A program made the position numbers and the translations under genes. DNA of 64,000 nucleotides from Rhodoligotrophos sp. CJ14 (GTDB lineage Bacteria > Pseudomonadota > Alphaproteobacteria > Rhizobiales > Im1): positions 1,550,001 to 1,614,000 of the forward strand of contig NZ_CP133319.1 in assembly GCF_038811545.1 (NCBI RefSeq), in the 5' to 3' direction. Every line of letters begins with the position of its first letter. The first letter of the stretch is position 1. This document shows, in pieces, positions 17,319 through 25,627 of this stretch. The notes under the pieces are model-generated. The model saw only the letters and a list, made by a program, of their open reading frames with translations, ran no database searches and was not told the origin of the DNA.

Positions 17319-17378
17319 CTGCCTTGAACCTCCTCCCTTGATTGCACCGCATCTTCAGGCGGTGTCCGCGGCCGCGCC

Positions 17379-18455
17379 TCAATAAGGGAACGGCCAAACC
17401 CTGAGTTTCTGCTTGCCCACCTGCCACAGCCGCGCGAGCCCATGCGGCTCGACGATGAGGAAGGCGATGATCAGCGCGCCGATCACAATGAACGACAGAT
17501 GCTCGACCGTTTCAGCCCCAATCGCGATGCCAAAGACGCTCGGTATGGCGCGCAGGAATGCCGGCAGGATCCAGATGAAGGCGGCCCCCAGAAACGAGCC
17601 GACCAGCGAGCCCAACCCGCCGATGATCACCATGAACAGGATCTGGAACGACAGATTGATGGAAAAGGCGGTTGGCTCCGTTGCCCCCAGCCAGAAGAAC
17701 ACCATCGCAGCCCCGGCGACCCCGCAATAGAAGGACGAGACCGCAAAGGCGAGCAATTTGGTCTGGAAGAGCTTGACCCCCATCAGCTCGGCCGCGATGT
17801 CCATGTCGCGCACCATCATCCACGACCGGCCGATGCGCCCGCGCACCAGGTTCGAGGCGATCCAGGTCATGACGACCACGATGGTGAGCACGACCAGATA
17901 ACGCGCGGTCGCATTGGCACCGGGTCCGGTGAGGACGATGTTCAGTCCACGCCGCGCAGGGGCCTCGATCGCGCCAGACGGATTGTAATTGTAGAGCCAC
18001 GGGATGCGGATGAAGCACCATTCCAGAAAGAACTGCGCGGCAAGCGTCGTCACCACGAGATAGAAGCCCTTGATCCGCAGGGAGGGCAGCCCGAACAGCA
18101 CCCCAATGGCGGCGGACACGAAGCCCGACGCCAGCACCAGGAGAATGATGTCGGCATCTGGAAAGAAGGTGGTGAGCTTGTAGCAGGCATAGGCGCCGAC
18201 CCCCATGAAGGCGCCGGTGCCGAGGGACAATTGCCCGGCATAGCCCGTGAGAAGATTGAGCCCGATCGTGGCAAGCGCCAGGATCAGGAACGGGATCATG
18301 ATCGTGCTGATGAAGAAATTTGTCGCAAACAGCGGGATGCCGATAAAGGCGACCGCCAGGATGATGGCAATCCCGATCCGATCCTGCAGGATCGGAAAGA
18401 TCGATTGATCCGCCGCGTAGCTCGTCTTGAATTGACCGGCTTCCCGATAGAACAT
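17379..18455 (-). CDS. Liv-type ABC transporter permease (LivM-like)
   Basis: This 358-residue inner-membrane permease has about nine to ten hydrophobic segments. The conserved LivM core reads LATIGLNLLTGYAGQLSLGTGAFMGVGAYACYKLT, and a cytoplasmic loop with MVRDMDIAAELMGVKLFQTKLLAFAVSSFYCGVAGA is the EAA-like ATPase contact. It ends with the GLARLWQVGKQKLRVWPFPY tail common in alphaproteobacterial LivM proteins. It starts 3 bp after the LivH-type stop codon, so the two permeases are co-translated. Confidence 0.92.
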   Translation of the reverse strand: MFYREAGQFKTSYAADQSIFPILQDRIGIAIILAVAFIGIPLFATNFFISTIMIPFLILALATIGLNLLTGYAGQLSLGTGAFMGVGAYACYKLTTFFPDADIILLVLASGFVSAAIGVLFGLPSLRIKGFYLVVTTLAAQFFLEWCFIRIPWLYNYNPSGAIEAPARRGLNIVLTGPGANATARYLVVLTIVVVMTWIASNLVRGRIGRSWMMVRDMDIAAELMGVKLFQTKLLAFAVSSFYCGVAGAAMVFFWLGATEPTAFSINLSFQILFMVIIGGLGSLVGSFLGAAFIWILPAFLRAIPSVFGIAIGAETVEHLSFIVIGALIIAFLIVEPHGLARLWQVGKQKLRVWPFPY

Positions 18456-18458
18456 CGC

Positions 18459-19415
18459 TCACACCCGCTCGATGATGCGCTCGCCGAACAGGCCCTGCGG
18501 CCGGAACAGCAGGACGATGAGCGCGATGAAATAGGCAAGCCAGGTCTCGATCCCGCCGCCGATCAGCGGCCCCCAATAGATTTCGCCGAGCTTCTCCCCG
18601 ATCCCGATGATCAGCCCGCCAACGATGGCGCCGGGAATGGAGGTGAGCCCCCCGAGCACCAGAACCGGCAGCGCCTTGAGTGCCACGATCTGGAGCGCGA
18701 AGGATACATCCGACCGCGCGCCCCACATGATGCCTGTGGCCAGCGCCACGATGCCGGCGGCAAACCACACGATCACCCAGATCTGGTTGAGCGAGATGCC
18801 GACCGACAGCGCCGCCTGGTGGTCGTCCGCCACCGCCCGCAGCGCCCGGCCGATGCGGGTCGAATGAAAGAACACCGCGAGTGATCCCACCATGATGATG
18901 GCGATCACCGCGGCCGCGATATCGATCTGGTTCAGGATGACGAGCCCACCGAACAGCTCGAGATCATAGGAGCCGGTGGGCAGACCCAGCTCTTGCGTGA
19001 TCATGACCTTGGGCTCGCCGCCGAAGATGAACTCACCGAGCCCGATGAGCAGATAGGTGAGCCCGATCGTCGCCATGAGCAGGATGATGTCCGGCTGATT
19101 GACCAGCGGCCGCAGCACCACCCTTTCGATCGTCACCGCCAGGAGGAACATGATGCCGATGCAGATCAGCAGGGCAAGATAGGCCGGCACTCCCGCCTCG
19201 TGTAGACCCACCAGCGAGAGCACTGCGAACACCACCATGATGCCTTGGGCGAAGTTGAACACGCCCGATGCCTTGAAAATCAGCACAAAGCCGAGCGCGA
19301 TCAGCGAATAGAGGATGCCGGCGACGAACCCTTCCCAGAGCACTTGGAGGAAGAAGTCCGGGGTCGTCGCCATCTGCATGAAAGGATCAACGAACAGGCT
19401 ATAGAGCAGGCTCAT
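18459..19415 (-). CDS. Liv-type ABC transporter permease (LivH-like)
   Basis: This 318-residue inner-membrane permease has eight or so hydrophobic segments. The LivH core includes LWEGFVAGILYSLIALGFVLIFKASGVFNFAQG near the N-terminus and the coupling loop STRIGRALRAVADDHQAALSVGISLNQIWVIVWFAAGIVA. It pairs with the LivM-type protein to form the channel. Its start overlaps the LivG-type stop by 4 bp (ATGA), showing translational coupling within the operon. Confidence 0.93.
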   Translation of the reverse strand: MSLLYSLFVDPFMQMATTPDFFLQVLWEGFVAGILYSLIALGFVLIFKASGVFNFAQGIMVVFAVLSLVGLHEAGVPAYLALLICIGIMFLLAVTIERVVLRPLVNQPDIILLMATIGLTYLLIGLGEFIFGGEPKVMITQELGLPTGSYDLELFGGLVILNQIDIAAAVIAIIMVGSLAVFFHSTRIGRALRAVADDHQAALSVGISLNQIWVIVWFAAGIVALATGIMWGARSDVSFALQIVALKALPVLVLGGLTSIPGAIVGGLIIGIGEKLGEIYWGPLIGGGIETWLAYFIALIVLLFRPQGLFGERIIERV

Positions 19416-20248
19416 GCGTCCGGCACCCCCAGATAGGCATCGATCACCGCCTGGTTCGTCCTGACCTCGTCCGGCACCCCATCGGCGATCTTGCGTCCAT
19501 ATTCGAGCACCACCACCCGGTCGGAGAGGTCCATGACCACGCCCATATCATGCTCGATCAGGGCAATGGTGGTGCCGAACTGGTCGCGCACATCGAGGAT
19601 GAAACGGCACATATCCTCCTTCTCCTCGACATTCATGCCGGCCATCGGCTCATCCAGCAGCAGAAGATCTGGTTCGAGCGCCAGCGCCCGGCCGAGTTCG
19701 ACGCGCTTCTGCAGCCCATAGGGAAGCCTGCCCACCGGGGTCTTGCGGATATGCTCGATCTTGAGGAAATCGATGATCTCTTCCACCCGGCGCCTATGGG
19801 CGATTTCCTCCGCCCGCGCCGGCCCGTAATGGATCATCTGCCAGAAGAAGCCGCGATGCATCTTGAGCTGCCGGCCGGACATGATGTTGTCGAGCGTGGT
19901 CATGCCCTTGAACAGCGCGACATTCTGGAAGGTCCGGGCAATGCCGCCGGCGGCTGCCTCATGGGGCCGCATTTTCCGCCGCGTCTCGCCCTTGAAGGTG
20001 ATCGTTCCCTCCTGGGGCGTGTAGAAGCCGTTGATGATGTTGAGCATCGACGTCTTGCCCGCACCATTGGGGCCGATAATGGCGCGGATCTCGCCCTTGG
20101 CGATATCGAAGGAGACATCCGAGATCGCCTTGATGCCACCGAACGACAACGACACATTGCGCACGTCCAGCAGAATCTCCCGCCGTGCGGCCTCCGGCGC
20201 GGGCGCCCGCGTGGGACTGGGAGCGGTCTTGACGGCAGCCTCGCTCAT
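19412..20248 (-). CDS. Liv-type ABC transporter ATP-binding protein (LivG-like)
   Basis: This 278-residue ATPase has Walker A GPNGAGKTS (59-67), the characteristic LivG signature LPYGLQKRVELGRALA in place of the canonical LSGGQ, Walker B LLLLDEPMAGMN and the switch His in IALIEHDMGVVMDL. It pairs with the LivF-type subunit. It overlaps the preceding ligase gene and the following permease gene by 4 bp each. An Ala/Pro-rich leader of ~22 residues is unusual but common in rhizobial homologues. Confidence 0.93.
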   Translation of the reverse strand: MSEAAVKTAPSPTRAPAPEAARREILLDVRNVSLSFGGIKAISDVSFDIAKGEIRAIIGPNGAGKTSMLNIINGFYTPQEGTITFKGETRRKMRPHEAAAGGIARTFQNVALFKGMTTLDNIMSGRQLKMHRGFFWQMIHYGPARAEEIAHRRRVEEIIDFLKIEHIRKTPVGRLPYGLQKRVELGRALALEPDLLLLDEPMAGMNVEEKEDMCRFILDVRDQFGTTIALIEHDMGVVMDLSDRVVVLEYGRKIADGVPDEVRTNQAVIDAYLGVPDA

Positions 20249-22221
20249 TCCGCAGCCTCCCGGAGCGACATGGGTTCCACCTCCATGTCCCGGATTTTCA
20301 CATTGGCGCGGATAACGCCCTTGCGACCATCCTCGAAGGTCACCTCGGTGGCGATATCGCAGCTCTGAGCGCCGCTATAGAGCGCCTCGATCAACGGGCC
20401 GTAGCGCTCGGCAATGAAGCCGCGCCGCACCTTCTGAGTCCGGGTGAGCTCGCCATCATCCGGGTCGAGCTCCTTATGCAGAATGAGAAAGCGGCGGATC
20501 TGGCTTGCCGCCATCTGCGGCTCCGCGACGAGATCCGCATTCACCCTCGCGACGTCCGCAGCGATCATGTCATAGACCAGCGGATGGCCGGCAAGTTCCT
20601 GATAGGACGCATAGGCGATATTGTTGCGCTCGGCCCAATTGCCCACGGCCGTCAAATCGATATTGATGAAGGCGGTCACAAAGTCTCGTTCATTGCCGAA
20701 CGCCACGGCCTCCTTGACCCTCGGGAAGAACTTCAGCTTGTTCTCGATATATTTCGGCGCAAACAGCGCGCCATTGTTGAGCCGACCCACATCTTTTGCA
20801 CGATCGATGATCTTGAGCTGCCCATCTTCGGTGAAAAATCCGGCATCCCCCGTTTTGACATAGCCATCCTCGGTGAGGAGCTGCGCCGTGTTCTCCGGAT
20901 CCTTGAAATAACCGACCAGCATGCCGGGCGACTTGAACTGGACCTCCCCGCTCGGCGCGATGCGAATATCCACGTCCCGTAGAGGCGGCCCCACCGCATC
21001 CGAGCGCACTTGCCCATCATGCTGCATGGTGAGAAAGACGCTTGCCTCGGTCTGCCCGTACAGCTGCTTCAGGTTGACCCCGATCGAGCGATAGAAGGAG
21101 AAGAGGTCCGGTCCGATCGCCTCTCCCGCCGTATAGGCGACCCGGATGCGCGAGAAGCCGAGCACGTTCTTGAGCGGCCCATAGACCAGGATATGCCCCA
21201 ACGCATAGTTGAGCCGGCCAGCAAGCCCTACTGGCTCGCCATTCAAGATCTTCTCGCCATGGCGCTTCGCCACCGCAAGGAAATGGTGAAACAGACGCTG
21301 CTTGAGCCGGCCCGCGTCCTCCATCCGGATCATGACGGTCGTGAGCAGGTTTTCGAACACCCGCGGCGGCGCGAAATAGAAGCTCGGCCCGATCTCCTTC
21401 AGGTCCTGCAGCACAGTCTCTTCGCTTTCGGGACAAGAGATGCAGAACCCTGCCCAATGCGCCTGGCCATAGGAGAAGATGTGATCGCCCGCCCAGGCGA
21501 TCGGCAGATAGGCGAGCATTTCCTCTCGCTCGGTGAGCTGATCGAGCAGGCAGGCGTTATGCGCGGTGGTGATCAGATTGTCATGGGACAGCATCACGCC
21601 CTTGGGACGTCCCGTGGTGCCGGACGTATAGAGGATCACTGCGGTATCTGATCCCTGCCCCTCCGCGATACCCTCCTCCCAGCGTGTTCGCGCCGACGGG
21701 TCATGAGCCAGGGCCTTGGTGCCGAGATCCTGAACCTCGGCGAAGCTCTTCAGCCGACGATGGTCGTAATCCAGAAGGCCGCGTGGATCGTCATAGATGA
21801 TCTGCTTGAGCGCGAGCCCTTGGGGAAGGGAAAGCAGCTTGTCGACCTGCTCCTGGTCCTCGACCACCGCGAAGCGGGCTTCTGCATGCTCGAGCACATA
21901 GCCCATCTCTTCAGCCACCGCGTCCGCATAGATCGGCACCGGGATCGCGCCGAGCGATTGTGCGGCGGTGATGCTCCAGTAGAGGTGCGGCCTGTTCCGG
22001 CCGATAATGGCAAGCTTGTCGCCCGGCTCGAGCCCGAATGCCTTGAGACCGAGGGCGAAAGCCGCGATCTCATCCAGCACTTCGGCCCAGCTCCAGCTCT
22101 GCCAGATCCCGAGATCCTTATGCCGAATCGATGGACGCTGCCCCCTTTCACGGGCATTCCGCAGCAACAGTTTGGGAAAGGTATTGCCGGCGGCGCCGAC
22201 ACTGCCCTTCGCATTGGCCAT
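20245..22221 (-). CDS. AMP-forming acyl-CoA ligase (long-chain FadD type), first gene of the liv operon
   Basis: This 658-residue ANL-family ligase converts an imported carboxylic acid to its CoA thioester. Features are SWAEVLDEIAAFALGL at the start, the P-loop ILYTSGTTGRPKG (196-208), a long-chain-type gate segment, LYGQTEASVF as the adenine motif, and TGDAGFFTEDGQLKIIDRAKDV as the hinge. It lacks the usual C-terminal PXTXXGK lysine motif and has ELTRTQKVRRGFIAERY instead, as in bubblegum/ACSBG-like long-chain ligases. It starts the operon ligase-livG-livH-livM-SBP-livF and overlaps livG by 4 bp, so import and activation are coupled. Two palindromic operators lie upstream, in the region shared with the divergent acyl-CoA dehydrogenase gene. 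Confidence 0.92.
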   Translation of the reverse strand: MANAKGSVGAAGNTFPKLLLRNARERGQRPSIRHKDLGIWQSWSWAEVLDEIAAFALGLKAFGLEPGDKLAIIGRNRPHLYWSITAAQSLGAIPVPIYADAVAEEMGYVLEHAEARFAVVEDQEQVDKLLSLPQGLALKQIIYDDPRGLLDYDHRRLKSFAEVQDLGTKALAHDPSARTRWEEGIAEGQGSDTAVILYTSGTTGRPKGVMLSHDNLITTAHNACLLDQLTEREEMLAYLPIAWAGDHIFSYGQAHWAGFCISCPESEETVLQDLKEIGPSFYFAPPRVFENLLTTVMIRMEDAGRLKQRLFHHFLAVAKRHGEKILNGEPVGLAGRLNYALGHILVYGPLKNVLGFSRIRVAYTAGEAIGPDLFSFYRSIGVNLKQLYGQTEASVFLTMQHDGQVRSDAVGPPLRDVDIRIAPSGEVQFKSPGMLVGYFKDPENTAQLLTEDGYVKTGDAGFFTEDGQLKIIDRAKDVGRLNNGALFAPKYIENKLKFFPRVKEAVAFGNERDFVTAFINIDLTAVGNWAERNNIAYASYQELAGHPLVYDMIAADVARVNADLVAEPQMAASQIRRFLILHKELDPDDGELTRTQKVRRGFIAERYGPLIEALYSGAQSCDIATEVTFEDGRKGVIRANVKIRDMEVEPMSLREAAE

Positions 22222-22414
22222 GAGCCTGTTCCCTCCAACTCGCGCCCATCTCTTGATGGATGGTGCGCCGCTGCACGTCCGGCTTAATGCCGCTCATGCC
22301 GCTGTGTTCTGATGGACTTGAGCCCCCACGCCGTGGCGGTAAGTCTCTTTTTCTGCGATCATGCGCCTTTGCGCAGGCCGCGCAACCCCGACGAAGGGCG
22401 GGTTGCGCTCGGCG

Positions 22415-22430
22415 CCTAACGCATGTTAGG
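22415..22430. promoter_or_regulatory. TetR-type operator, copy 1 (CCTAACGCATGTTAGG)
   Basis: Perfect 6-bp inverted arms CCTAAC/GTTAGG are separated by 4 bp in the divergent region between the acyl-CoA ligase/liv operon and the acyl-CoA dehydrogenase gene. The same arms and spacer recur at 22440 and 27272, all inside promoters of this cluster, which also encodes two TetR repressors. Confidence 0.8.
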
Positions 22431-22439
22431 TTCTACGGC

Positions 22440-22455
22440 CCTAACATCTGTTAGG
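22440..22455. promoter_or_regulatory. TetR-type operator, copy 2 (CCTAACATCTGTTAGG)
   Basis: This is the second palindrome with identical arms, 25 bp centre-to-centre from copy 1. The pair could bind two repressor dimers on similar faces of the helix (about 2.4 turns). Confidence 0.8.
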
Positions 22456-22514
22456 TCAAGCTTTATCGCCACAACAAGCGCACCCGCGACGCTGCAATGA
22501 GAGGACCACGATCG

Positions 22515-23702
22515 ATGACCCAGCTCCAGGCCAGCATGCCGGCGTCCCGTACGTCGTTTTCTCCGTATTTCGGAGAAGAGCATGAGATGCTGCGCCAGCA
22601 GGTGCGGCGCTTCGTCGAAACGGAGATCAAGCCCCATGCCGCCGCCTGGGAGGAGCAGGGTTTCGTGCCGCGCGAGGTCTTGCGGCACATGGGAGAGCTT
22701 GGCTTCTTTGGCATCCGCTATCCCGAGGACTATGGCGGCAGCAATATGGATACCCTGGCGACGGTGGTGCTCGCCGAAGAGCTCGGACGCTCGACCTTTA
22801 GTGGCGTCGCCATCACCGCGCTGGTTCACACCGACATGGCATCCGTGCATGTCTATAACTACGGCAATGAGGCCCAGAAACAGCGATACATGCCCGGCAT
22901 CATTGCCGGGACCATCATCACGGCTATTGCCGTCACGGAACCGGGCGCCGGCTCCGATGTCAAATCGATCCGCACGACAGCCCGCCGCGAGGGTGATCAT
23001 TACATCCTGAACGGCGCCAAGATGTTCATCACCAATGGGGTGCATGCCGACCTCTATTGCGTGGCTGCGAAGACCGACACCTCCGCCAAGCCCTCGCAAG
23101 GCGTGTCCATGTTCCTTGTGGAAAAGGGAACGCCCGGCTTCACCGTCTCCCGTGCGCTGGACAAGCATGGCTGGCGCTCATCCGACACGGCCGAGCTTGC
23201 CTTCCAGGATTGCCGCGTTCCCGCCGAGTGCCTGCTCGGACAGGAAGGCCGCGGCTTCTACGCGATCATGCGCAACTTTCAGAACGAGCGCATCGTCATC
23301 TCGGCCATGGCCATGGGCGAAGCGCAGGCCGCCCTCGATCTGACCCTCGATTATGTGACCACCCGCCAGGCCTTTGGCGCCACCCTCTATGAGAAGCAGG
23401 CCATCCGCCAGCGCCTGGCCATGCTGTCAGCGAAGGTTGAGGCCGGCCGCCAGCTCGTCTATCGCGCCGCATGGTTGGACACCCAAGGCATTGATTGCGT
23501 GCGCGAGGTCTCCATGGCCAAGGCCTATTGCGGCGAGCTGGTGAACGAGGTCATGTATGCCTGCGTGCAGTTCCATGGTGGCATGGGCTTCATGCGCGAA
23601 AGCACCATTGAGCGCATGTCGCGCGATGCCCGCGTCCAGGCGATCGGCGGCGGCGCAACCGAGGTCATGCTGGAAGAGGTGGCCAAACGCCTTCACATCT
23701 AG
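22515..23702 (+). CDS. Acyl-CoA dehydrogenase, isovaleryl/long-chain clade
   Basis: This 395-residue flavoprotein oxidises an acyl-CoA to the 2,3-enoyl-CoA and passes electrons to ETF. Visible are the FAD/substrate signature AIAVTEPGAGSDVKSI (~138), FITNGVHADLYCVAAKT, RQAFGATLYEKQAIRQRLAML and VQFHGGMGFMRES. At the canonical catalytic-Glu position the sequence has IGGGATEVM (no Glu), but a Glu is present at residue 258 in NFQNERIV, the position used by isovaleryl- and long-chain acyl-CoA dehydrogenases. A branched or long substrate is therefore favoured. The start at 22515 fits AGAGGA at 22499. The gene is monocistronic and controlled by the two upstream operators. Confidence 0.93.
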   Translation: MTQLQASMPASRTSFSPYFGEEHEMLRQQVRRFVETEIKPHAAAWEEQGFVPREVLRHMGELGFFGIRYPEDYGGSNMDTLATVVLAEELGRSTFSGVAITALVHTDMASVHVYNYGNEAQKQRYMPGIIAGTIITAIAVTEPGAGSDVKSIRTTARREGDHYILNGAKMFITNGVHADLYCVAAKTDTSAKPSQGVSMFLVEKGTPGFTVSRALDKHGWRSSDTAELAFQDCRVPAECLLGQEGRGFYAIMRNFQNERIVISAMAMGEAQAALDLTLDYVTTRQAFGATLYEKQAIRQRLAMLSAKVEAGRQLVYRAAWLDTQGIDCVREVSMAKAYCGELVNEVMYACVQFHGGMGFMRESTIERMSRDARVQAIGGGATEVMLEEVAKRLHI

Positions 23703-23704
23703 GA

Positions 23705-23720
23705 AAAGCGGAAACGCTTT
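23705..23720. terminator. GAAA-loop hairpin between convergent genes
   Basis: The hairpin AAAGCG-GAAA-CGCTTT starts 3 bp after the acyl-CoA dehydrogenase stop codon and faces the convergent tetR-type gene. A GNRA tetraloop with A/T-flanked arms could act as a short bidirectional terminator. No long T tract is present. Confidence 0.4.
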
Positions 23721-23726
23721 AGCGCT

Positions 23727-24338
23727 TCAGGCGGTGCTCGCCCTGCCGCTGGTGACGATGGCCGAAAAGGCGGCCGCAAGCTCCGCCACGCTGAGACGCC
23801 CCGGCTGGTACCAGTCTGGTGTCTGATTCATGGCACCCAGCAGCATGAGTCTCAAGGCTGCCGGTGGCGCATCTTTCGGCAGGATGTTCTCCGCCTCCAA
23901 TTGCGCCACGAGCTCACGCCAGATCGCCTCGTATTCCCGGCGCGCCGGCAGCGAGCGCTCTCTCACCGGCGCGGGCACCGTGGCGAAGGCCTTGATACTG
24001 GCCGAGGTGTAATCGCCGTGCTCGAGAAGAGCGGTGAGATGTGCCGTGATCGCCGCCTGGAGCCGCGCCTCCGCTGTGGCATCATCCGGCAGCGCCGCGA
24101 GCGCTGTCCGCACCGCCTTATCGACGACCCGCACCCCTTCGGTCAGCACCGCCTCGACGATCTCATCCTTCCCTGAGAAATGGTGATAGATGCTGCCGGC
24201 CTTGATCCCCACCGCATCGGCAATGTCGCGCAAGGTGGTCGCCTGGTAGCCACGGGTCCGCAGCAGCTTTGCCGTCGCATCCAGGATGAGACGCGCCGAT
24301 CTCCCATTGTTGGCCGTGAGTTCCACAGCTGATCCCAT
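23727..24338 (-). CDS. TetR-family regulator, distal of two tandem paralogues
   Basis: This 203-residue regulator has the TetR helix-turn-helix ILDATAKLLRTRGYQATTLRDIADAVGIKAGSIYHHFSGKDEIVEAVL near residues 18-65 and an all-helical ligand domain with DYTSASIKAF and LRLMLLGAMNQTPDWYQPG. The latter segment is shared with the neighbouring TetR paralogue. The ATG at 24338 is preferred; an upstream ATG at 24446 would overlap the preceding gene. It is the last gene of the ligase-maoC-tetR-tetR operon whose promoter carries the CCTAAC palindrome, so it is probably autoregulated and a candidate repressor of the whole cluster. Confidence 0.88.
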   Translation of the reverse strand: MGSAVELTANNGRSARLILDATAKLLRTRGYQATTLRDIADAVGIKAGSIYHHFSGKDEIVEAVLTEGVRVVDKAVRTALAALPDDATAEARLQAAITAHLTALLEHGDYTSASIKAFATVPAPVRERSLPARREYEAIWRELVAQLEAENILPKDAPPAALRLMLLGAMNQTPDWYQPGRLSVAELAAAFSAIVTSGRASTA

Positions 24339-24397
24339 CTCGCGATCCGACAGGGTCTTGCCCCTTCCACCATCCGCCAGGATGAACCCAAAGATAT

Positions 24398-25093
24398 TCA
24401 ACCGCGCGCGGAGCGTCGCCGGCCCGGAGCCTTCTCTCGCTCGCAAACGACGCTGGCCGCGAAATCATGCGCGATTTTCTGAATGCTGAGCCGGCCGGGG
24501 CGGTACCATTCGCCCGCCCAATTGACCGCACCGAGCAGCATCAAGCGCACCGCGTCCTCCGACACGCCCTCCGCCAGCAATCCGCTCCTGTCGGCATCCG
24601 CGATGATCTCCCGCCAGATCTCTTCGTAATTGCGCCGCTCGACCCGGCAGTTCTCGCGCACGTTGCGCGGCAGGAAACTGAAGGCACGGATGCTGGCCGA
24701 GGTATAATCGCTATGCTCGAGCGATGACAGGAGGTGTGCACGCACCGCCGTCTCGAGACGCAGCCGCGGGCCCGCATCGTCGGGCAGTGCCGCTAAGGCC
24801 TCGGTCACCGCCTCGTGCACCACCCGAACCCCCTCGTTCACGACCCGCTGGATGATGTCGTCCTTGGTGGGAAAGTGATGATAGATGCTGCCGGCCTTGA
24901 TGCCAACCTCGAGCGCGATGGCGCGCAGGGTGGTTGCCTCATACCCCTTGTGACGGAGAAGCCGCGCGGCCGCGTCCAGGATCTGGCGGGCAGCACCCAT
25001 CGGCTTGAGCCCGCCGCCGGACTGGCTCGTGTCGGCCACCCTCTCGGGGTGAGCGCGCCCCACGAGCCCTGTTGCACTGGCCTTGCCCGTCAT
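24398..25093 (-). CDS. TetR-family regulator, proximal of two tandem paralogues
   Basis: This 231-residue regulator has helix-turn-helix ILDAAARLLRHKGYEATTLRAIALEVGIKAGSIYHHFPTKDDI and a ligand domain closely similar to its neighbour (LAALPDD, HSDYTSASIRAF, LRLMLLGAVNWAGEWYRPGRLSI). The recognition-helix segment VGIKAGSIYHHF is identical in the two, so they may bind the same palindrome or form heterodimers. It starts at 25093, overlapping the maoC stop by 4 bp (ATGA), which supports this start despite a ~30-residue extension before the helix-turn-helix. Confidence 0.88.
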   Translation of the reverse strand: MTGKASATGLVGRAHPERVADTSQSGGGLKPMGAARQILDAAARLLRHKGYEATTLRAIALEVGIKAGSIYHHFPTKDDIIQRVVNEGVRVVHEAVTEALAALPDDAGPRLRLETAVRAHLLSSLEHSDYTSASIRAFSFLPRNVRENCRVERRNYEEIWREIIADADRSGLLAEGVSEDAVRLMLLGAVNWAGEWYRPGRLSIQKIAHDFAASVVCEREKAPGRRRSARG

Positions 25094-25587
25094 CCCGTCT
25101 GCACGCCCTCATCTCCCTCTGTCACGGCGCCCCAGGAGCCGGAAGGATGCCGCTCGCGCCGCATCAGCAAGCGCGCGGTGCCCTCTTGCACCACTCTGTC
25201 ATCCTGATCAAGGATCGTGAAAGCGAGCCCCAGCAGGCCCCTTTTCGGGTCTTTGACGTCCCGCTTTTCCGTAACATCGATCACAGCCCGGATCGTATCT
25301 CCTGCGCGAACCGGCGCCCGGAAATCCCAGGTTACACCCAGCAGTGCCACCACCGTGCCATCGATGAGATCAAGCCGCGAGGCAAGTCCGAACGCGATGC
25401 CGATTCCCATCGGCCCATGCGCGATCCGGCCGCCGAACGCCGTTGCCCGCGCGAAGACCTCATCCGTATGCACCGGATTATAGTCGCCGGTCAGCCCGGA
25501 GAAACTGGCGATGTCGAATTCGGTGATCGTCCGCGCCGGCGTCACGAAACGCTGGCCGACCGAGAATTCGCCGAACAGGCGTCCCAT
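25090..25587 (-). CDS. MaoC-like enoyl-CoA hydratase
   Basis: This 165-residue single hotdog domain is of the R-specific enoyl-CoA hydratase type. The catalytic Asp/His are in FSGLTGDYNPVHTDEVFA, followed by FGGRIAHGPMGIGIAFGL and VTWDFRAPVRAGDTIRAVIDVTEKR. It hydrates a 2-enoyl-CoA, the product expected from the acyl-CoA dehydrogenase in this cluster. The ATG at 25587 is preferred. It lies 40 bp after the ligase gene and overlaps the tetR-type gene. Confidence 0.9.
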   Translation of the reverse strand: MGRLFGEFSVGQRFVTPARTITEFDIASFSGLTGDYNPVHTDEVFARATAFGGRIAHGPMGIGIAFGLASRLDLIDGTVVALLGVTWDFRAPVRAGDTIRAVIDVTEKRDVKDPKRGLLGLAFTILDQDDRVVQEGTARLLMRRERHPSGSWGAVTEGDEGVQTG

Positions 25588-25627
25588 TACGCAAACCTCC
25601 ACCGGTCCCGGGCTATGATCCCGCCCA

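Noticed and set aside
17442-18884. Open frame of about 480 codons on the plus strand
   Set aside because: It is antisense to the two Liv permeases and very rich in Asp/His/Arg, which is typical of the complement of membrane-protein codons.
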